The notes below the pieces were generated by a model, which was not told where the DNA came from, made no database searches, and was given only the letters and a program-made list of their open reading frames with translations. A DNA stretch of 46,590 nucleotides from an uncultured Bacteroides sp. (GTDB taxonomy: Bacteria; Bacteroidota; Bacteroidia; Bacteroidales; Bacteroidaceae), in the NCBI GenBank assembly GCA_900553815.1, contig USEY01000020.1, positions 1 to 46,590 of the forward strand. Direction: 5' to 3'. The translations under genes were made by a program, and so were the position numbers. Shown here in pieces: positions 41,868-46,590 of this stretch (position 1 is the first letter of the stretch; every line of letters starts with the position of its first letter).

Positions 41868-41902
41868 TGGTTAATGGTAAATGGTTAATGATAAATGGTT
41901 AA
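41868..41902. repeat. Heptamer array directly before thiH
   Basis: Five phased units (TGGTTAA, TGGTAAA, TGGTTAA, TGATAAA, TGGTTAA). On the coding (minus) strand they read TTAACCA-type and end 2 bp before the thiH ATG, so they fill the ribosome-binding region. No Shine-Dalgarno sequence is present. Confidence 0.85.
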
Positions 41903-41956
41903 TGGGGGCGTAAGGGGGAAGGAGCGGGAATGAGAGACAGGGGGTGATTTGGGTAT

Positions 41957-42187
41957 GTACCCTATCCCTTATAAGGGCATATACCCCTTCCCTTATAACA
42001 ACACGTACCCCTCCCCTTATAAGGGGTGGTACCCCTGCCCTTATAACAACACGTACCCCTGTCCAAATCTTACCCCCTATACGGGGTGTGGTAAGACCCC
42101 CTATATAGGGTGTGGTAACACCCATGGTATGGGGTGTGGTAAGACCCCCTATATGGGGTGTGGTAAGACCCCCTATATGGGGTGTGC
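41957..42187. repeat. 24-bp tandem array with two sub-families, inside the thi operon
   Basis: Two adjoining sets share an exact 24-bp period. Set I starts at 41957, 41981, 42005 and 42029, with a partial at 42053; cores contain CCCCTTATAAGGGG or CCCTTATAACAAC in alternation. Set II starts at 42068, 42092, 42116, 42140 and 42164; the core is TAAGACCCCCTATATGGGGT. Both cores are dyads centred on a TATA-like step. The array is between thiC and thiH on the transcribed strand and would form a string of hairpins. Confidence 0.9.
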
Positions 42188-42244
42188 CCGCACCATTGTT
42201 CAAGGGATGCCTCGCTCCTTCTTTTCCTTTTCTTTCCGTGGCTT

Positions 42245-43954
<1,710 letters not shown>

Positions 43955-44731
43955 TTATTCGTTCAGGAATGAGGTGAGGGGAGAGCTGGCTTCGGCGGTG
44001 AAGTCGGCGGCTTGTGTGCCCAGTCCGGCTTCGTAGGCACGGCGTCCGGCTATGACGGCTTCCTTGAAGGCGATGGCCATCTCTACGGGGTTGCCCGCTA
44101 CGGCAATGGCGGTGTTCACCAGACAGGCAGATGCGCCCATCTCCATGGCCTCTGCGGCATGGCTGGGTGCGCCGATGCCGGCATCGACCACTACAGGTAC
44201 GTTGGCTTGCTCAATGATGATGCGCAGGAAGTCGCGGGTCTGCAGTCCCTTGTTGGTGCCGATGGGTGCTCCCAAGGGCATCACGGTGGCGGCGCCTGCT
44301 TCTTCCAGGTGCTTGCACAGCGTAGGGTCGGCCTGGCAGTAGGGCAGTACGACGAAGCCCAGCTTTACCAGTTGCTCCGTGGCCTTCAGTGTCTCGACAG
44401 AGTCGGGCAGCAGGTAGCGGGGGTCGGGGTGTATTTCCAGCTTCAGCCAGTTGGTGCCGAAGGCTTCGCGAGCCATCTGTGCGGCAAATACGGCTTCCTC
44501 GGCATTGCGCACGCCGCTGGTGTTGGGCAGCAGCTGTATGTGTGGATGGACAATATGCTTCAGCATGTCGTCTTCCTTGTCTTCCAGTTCGATACGTTTC
44601 ATGGCCACGGTCACCATTTCAGTGCCCGATGCCAGGATGGATTGTTCCATCAGTTCGTTTGAGTTGAACTTGCCGGTGCCCAGAAAGAGGCGTGAGTTGA
44701 ACTCGCGGCCGGCAATGACTAATTTCTCCAT
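43955..44731 (-). CDS. thiG: Thiazole synthase ThiG
   Basis: A 258-aa TIM-barrel enzyme that builds thiazole phosphate from deoxyxylulose phosphate, iminoacetate and ThiS-thiocarboxylate. The imine-forming Lys is Lys97 ([17 protein letters not shown]), and [28 protein letters not shown] and [20 protein letters not shown] are family blocks. It is 15 bp before thiC. Upstream, 257 bp without a gene separate it from thiE. Confidence 0.97.
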   Translation of the reverse strand: MEKLVIAGREFNSRLFLGTGKFNSNELMEQSILASGTEMVTVAMKRIELEDKEDDMLKHIVHPHIQLLPNTSGVRNAEEAVFAAQMAREAFGTNWLKLEIHPDPRYLLPDSVETLKATEQLVKLGFVVLPYCQADPTLCKHLEEAGAATVMPLGAPIGTNKGLQTRDFLRIIIEQANVPVVVDAGIGAPSHAAEAMEMGASACLVNTAIAVAGNPVEMAIAFKEAVIAGRRAYEAGLGTQAADFTAEASSPLTSFLNE

Positions 44732-44988
44732 AATCTATACTATAATGTTTAACTTAAATCTCTTGGGGTAAATCCCGGTTGGTTATTTAATGTAGTTAAG
44801 TAGTTAAGAAGTTAAGTAGTTAAGCCGATACTTCGTACAGTGGTTAGCGATAAGTGCGCAATAGGCTGAAGGTGTCCTTCCTCCTTTTACCGTCTATCGG
44901 CGTTTAACTCCTAAGCCCGCATAAGGGCGGGCGATAACTCCTCCTAACTCCTTTTAACTTCTCCACGTTTCGCATCGGCAAAGTGTGA
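44732..44988. other. thiE-thiG gap with short repeats and a hairpin
   Basis: It holds four 8-bp units of TAGTTAAG (44793-44824), two or three GTGGTTA-like heptamers (about 44840-44858) and a hairpin GCCCGC/GCGGGC (44915-44932). No gene or clear promoter is seen. Confidence 0.6.
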
Positions 44989-45603
44989 CTATATGTTTAA
45001 CAATCTACGTGTCTCCTCCACGGGGTCGTCAGCCCGCAGGATGCTGCCGCTCATGGCTATGCCGTTGATGCCAGTCTGCAGCAGTTGGGGAATGTCGTCG
45101 TAGGTGATGCCTCCTATGGCCACCACAGGCAGGTCGATGCCTTCCTCCTCCATGCGTGCGATGATGGAGCGGTAGCCCTCCAGTCCTAGTACGGGGCTGA
45201 GGTTCTTCTTGGTGGTGGTGAAGCGGAAGGGGCCGCAGCCTATGTAGTCGGCGCCGGCCAGGTAGTGTGCCTTCACGTCGTCGAAGGTATTGGCAGTGCC
45301 GCCTATGATGAAGCCCTCGCCCAGCACCCGGCGTGCCTCGGCTATGGGCATGTCGTTCTTGCCCAGGTGTACGCCGTCTACTTCCAGCTTCTTGGTCAGC
45401 TCCACGTGGTCGTCCAGCACCAGCAGGGCGTCGTGTTGCTTGCACAGCGGTTTCAGTTCCAGTGCCACGCGCTCCACTTCGTCCAGCGGAGCTTCCTTCA
45501 TGCGCAGTTGTATCCATTTGCATCCGCCTTCCAGCGCCATGCGTGCCGAGTCGAGGTAGCTGTACCGCTCGGTCTGGTGGGTAATGAATTGCAGTTTCAG
45601 CAT
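44989..45603 (-). CDS. thiE: Thiamine-phosphate synthase ThiE
   Basis: A 204-aa enzyme that joins HMP-PP and thiazole phosphate. The core is canonical: WIQLRMKEA, LVLDDHVELTKKLEVDGVHLGKNDMP, GGTANTFDDV, IGCGPFRFTTTKKN and VVAIGGI. I chose ATG 45603 (M-L-K-L-Q-F-I-T), as the strong Shine-Dalgarno-like GGAGGG of the thiS end precedes it by 7 bp; an upstream frame adds five residues that overlap thiS. The presence of this canonical copy implies that the barrel in the ThiD fusion does something else. Confidence 0.96.
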   Translation of the reverse strand: MLKLQFITHQTERYSYLDSARMALEGGCKWIQLRMKEAPLDEVERVALELKPLCKQHDALLVLDDHVELTKKLEVDGVHLGKNDMPIAEARRVLGEGFIIGGTANTFDDVKAHYLAGADYIGCGPFRFTTTKKNLSPVLGLEGYRSIIARMEEEGIDLPVVAIGGITYDDIPQLLQTGINGIAMSGSILRADDPVEETRRLLNI

Positions 45604-45607
45604 AGCC

Positions 45608-45805
45608 TTACCCTCCACACGCTGCTTTGATGATGACTACCTGGGCTCCTTCGGTCAGGGGGAATGAGGCCCACTCGGTGCGGGGCACCATACGGTTGTT
45701 TACGGCCATGGCTACGCCCTGGGCGGGCAATGCCAGCTCGTCGGCCAGTTGCTGCAGGTTGGCGGCTTGCGTCTCTACAGCCTTGTTGTTTACGGTCAGT
45801 TTCAT
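45608..45805 (-). CDS. thiS: Sulfur carrier protein ThiS
   Basis: A 65-aa ubiquitin-like protein that carries sulfur as a C-terminal thiocarboxylate. It starts at ATG 45805 (M-K-L-T-V-N-N-K), preceded by the strong AAGGAGAAGGA, and ends in the obligatory Gly-Gly (K-A-A-C-G-G). A longer frame up to 45937 reads into the leader and is not credible. It is the first gene of the operon, 180 bp after the TPP riboswitch. The Cys just before Gly-Gly is unusual and worth noting. Confidence 0.95.
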   Translation of the reverse strand: MKLTVNNKAVETQAANLQQLADELALPAQGVAMAVNNRMVPRTEWASFPLTEGAQVVIIKAACGG

Positions 45806-45977
45806 ATTTGTCCTTCTCCTTGTTTCAGATTGTCTTGCGGTGCAGCCCTTTCGGGACATCCTGATGGTAGGCATGCCGACCTTCGGCGAGGACAGCGCAA
45901 AACATGTATATATAATAGGTGTTGGAAATACCTGCAAAGAGAAAGCGGGCTTTGGAGGGCTGTTGGTTGGTAGATGT

Positions 45978-46058
45978 AATATCCAATTCCTACGTCAGTA
46001 TTAACTGCATCAGGTTCGAGGGTATGATCTCAGCCCTTAACGGGCACCCCTTTGTCTT
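45978..46058 (-). promoter_or_regulatory. TPP riboswitch (THI element)
   Basis: On the minus strand the conserved blocks appear in order: GGGGTGCCC, GGGCTGAGATCATACCC, GAACCTGATGCAGTTAAT and ACTGACGTAGGAA. These are the P2-P3 and P4-P5 pockets that bind the pyrimidine and pyrophosphate of TPP. The element starts within a few bases of the expected transcription start. It lies upstream of thiS, so the whole operon should be shut down by thiamine pyrophosphate. The expression platform is in the 175 bp before thiS; I see only a small GCCGA/TCGGC hairpin, so the mechanism is open. Confidence 0.95.
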
Positions 46059-46066
46059 TACGCTGG

Positions 46067-46074
46067 CAAATATA
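46067..46074 (-). promoter_or_regulatory. -7 box of the thiamine operon
   Basis: TATATTTG on the minus strand fits TAnnTTTG and would start transcription just at the riboswitch 5' end. No exact TTTG is seen at -33. Confidence 0.6.
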
Positions 46075-46140
46075 GCGAAAAAAACACTTGTAACGCAGAT
46101 GGTAAGGCAAAAAATGCAATAGTCGGACAGAAGACTTTAT

Positions 46141-46224
46141 CTTGAGCTTGCAGATGTCTATCTTCAGGCTCAAGATAGACATCTTTAGGTTGAAGATATG
46201 TATCTTGAGGCTGAAGATAGAACA
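46141..46224. repeat. 21-bp tandem array, four dyad units
   Basis: Units start at 46141, 46162, 46183 and 46204 in exact 21-bp phase. The core is a dyad, CTTCAGGCTCAAG or CTTGAGGCTGAAG, followed by ATAGACAT or similar. It lies 67 bp upstream of the thiamine -7 box and about 340 bp before dnaK. Confidence 0.88.
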
Positions 46225-46420
46225 ATCAGCCGTCTTTGCAGGGTTTTATGGCCCGCATTTATACTTTTTCCGGCTATGTTTATGACTTTTCTCTTCACTC
46301 GGAACAAGTGGGCATCGGTGACTTTGTCCCTGAAAGTCGAGTGGCCTGCTATAAATCAGGACACATTCTGCCAGAAGTCTGGTCTTATCGTCAAAAACGA
46401 CAGTAAGAATCAAAGGATTT

Positions 46421-46494
46421 CTGCCAAACTGTCAGCTGTGGCAGGCTTATGGGGCTGTTGGTACGGGGTAAGTCGGTTTGGCACAACGTTTGTC
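46421..46494 (+). promoter_or_regulatory. Possible sigma-54-like promoter and dyad before dnaK
   Basis: TGGCAC-N5-TTGT (46479-46493) matches the -24/-12 consensus TGGCAC-N5-TTGC except for one base. A perfect dyad CTGCCA-N12-TGGCAG (46421-46444) lies 35 bp upstream, where an activator could bind. A second half-site pair CTGCCA/TGGTC is further up. The ATG of dnaK is about 70 bp downstream. Confidence 0.4.
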
Positions 46495-46564
46495 TTTTAA
46501 TAGGCGTCTGCCGCTGAGGCGGACGAATGAAACTTGAATAATAACAAATAAAAAAATAACGATC

Positions 46565-46590
46565 ATGGGAAAAATTATTGGTATTGACTT
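46565..46590 (+). CDS. dnaK: Molecular chaperone DnaK, N-terminus (cut by window end)
   Basis: The last 26 bases begin with ATG and read M-G-K-I-I-G-I-D, which is the exact start of bacterial DnaK (Hsp70), followed in family members by L-G-T-T-N-S. Only eight complete codons are present, so the call rests on this short but characteristic start. Confidence 0.75.

Larger units (their letters stand above)
41866..42244. other. Repeat-filled gap inside the thiamine operon
   Basis: The thiC-thiH intercistronic gap. No gene. It holds the heptamers at 41868-41902 and the 24-bp array at 41957-42187; together they fill most of the gap. Confidence 0.8.
45806..46564. other. Divergent control region, thiamine operon / dnaK
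   Basis: It holds the TPP riboswitch and -7 box of the thiamine operon (45978-46074), a 21-bp dyad array (46141-46224), then about 340 bp upstream of dnaK with a perfect CTGCCA/TGGCAG dyad and a sigma-54-like site. An open frame at 46198-46500 is not convincing. Confidence 0.7.

Noticed and set aside
45806..45937. 44-residue N-terminal extension of ThiS
   Set aside because: ThiS is about 65 aa in all families; the strong Shine-Dalgarno before 45805 fixes the start.
46198..46500. 100-aa plus-strand ORF before dnaK
   Set aside because: It begins inside the 21-bp array, has no domain or sensible composition and covers the likely dnaK control region.

Overview
The window looks like chromosomal DNA of a gut Bacteroidales bacterium (Bacteroides/Phocaeicola type). 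The evidence is the recurring Bacteroides promoter pair (TTTG about 19 bp upstream of TAnnTTTG), Bacteroidales-type families (DUF3256, DUF5715, a 900-aa CBM-bearing 4-alpha-glucanotransferase, an N-acetylmuramoyl-L-alanine amidase followed by an MlaD/MCE protein), an anaerobe's enzyme choice (ThiH and B12-dependent class II ribonucleotide reductase) and the order rpsF-rpsR-rplI. I saw no rRNA, tRNA, CRISPR, phage or insertion sequence. Assignments rest on reading motifs, not on database searches.

Layout. 1-371: gene-free mosaic of short repeats. 0.4-7.2 kb: DUF5715 lipoprotein, truA, a DMT exporter, free-Met-R-sulfoxide reductase, DUF3256, comEC and rpe. 7.3-9.1 kb: an ECF sigma factor and two very small proteins. 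9.4-14.5 kb: an acyl-CoA synthetase and the operon mtaB / lipid A-type acyltransferase / GT2. 14.8-20.7 kb: folB, malQ and nrdJ. 21-26 kb: nitroreductase, dnaA, MCE protein and amidase. 26-31.4 kb: BASS-type transporter, metallophosphoesterase, ribosomal operon, MarR, a 58-aa membrane protein and a Crp/Fnr regulator. 32.4-38.6 kb: a hexuronate (KDG) catabolic locus, kdgK-kdgA divergent from lacI-type regulator, uxaA and an NhaC-type antiporter. 38.6-46.1 kb: one thiamine operon read leftward behind a TPP riboswitch: thiS, thiE, thiG, thiC, thiH, thiF and a fused TenI/ThiE-ThiD protein. The first nine residues of DnaK end the window.

The most unusual content is between the genes. Six intergenic loci carry tandem arrays with unit lengths of 21, 22, 23 or 24 bp. 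The sequences are unrelated from locus to locus, but every unit contains or completes a dyad (inverted repeat). A second class is tandem heptamers (CACTTAC/GTGGTAA type) with exact 7-bp phase that abut or enter the 3' ends of three neighbouring genes and supply their stop codons; similar heptamers sit directly before thiH. These arrays are the best candidate for something not well described: same architecture, different sequence, always intergenic. Their function cannot be told from one window.

Base composition is visibly uneven: about 1-14 kb and 36-46 kb are GC-rich, while about 18-35 kb is more AT-rich.
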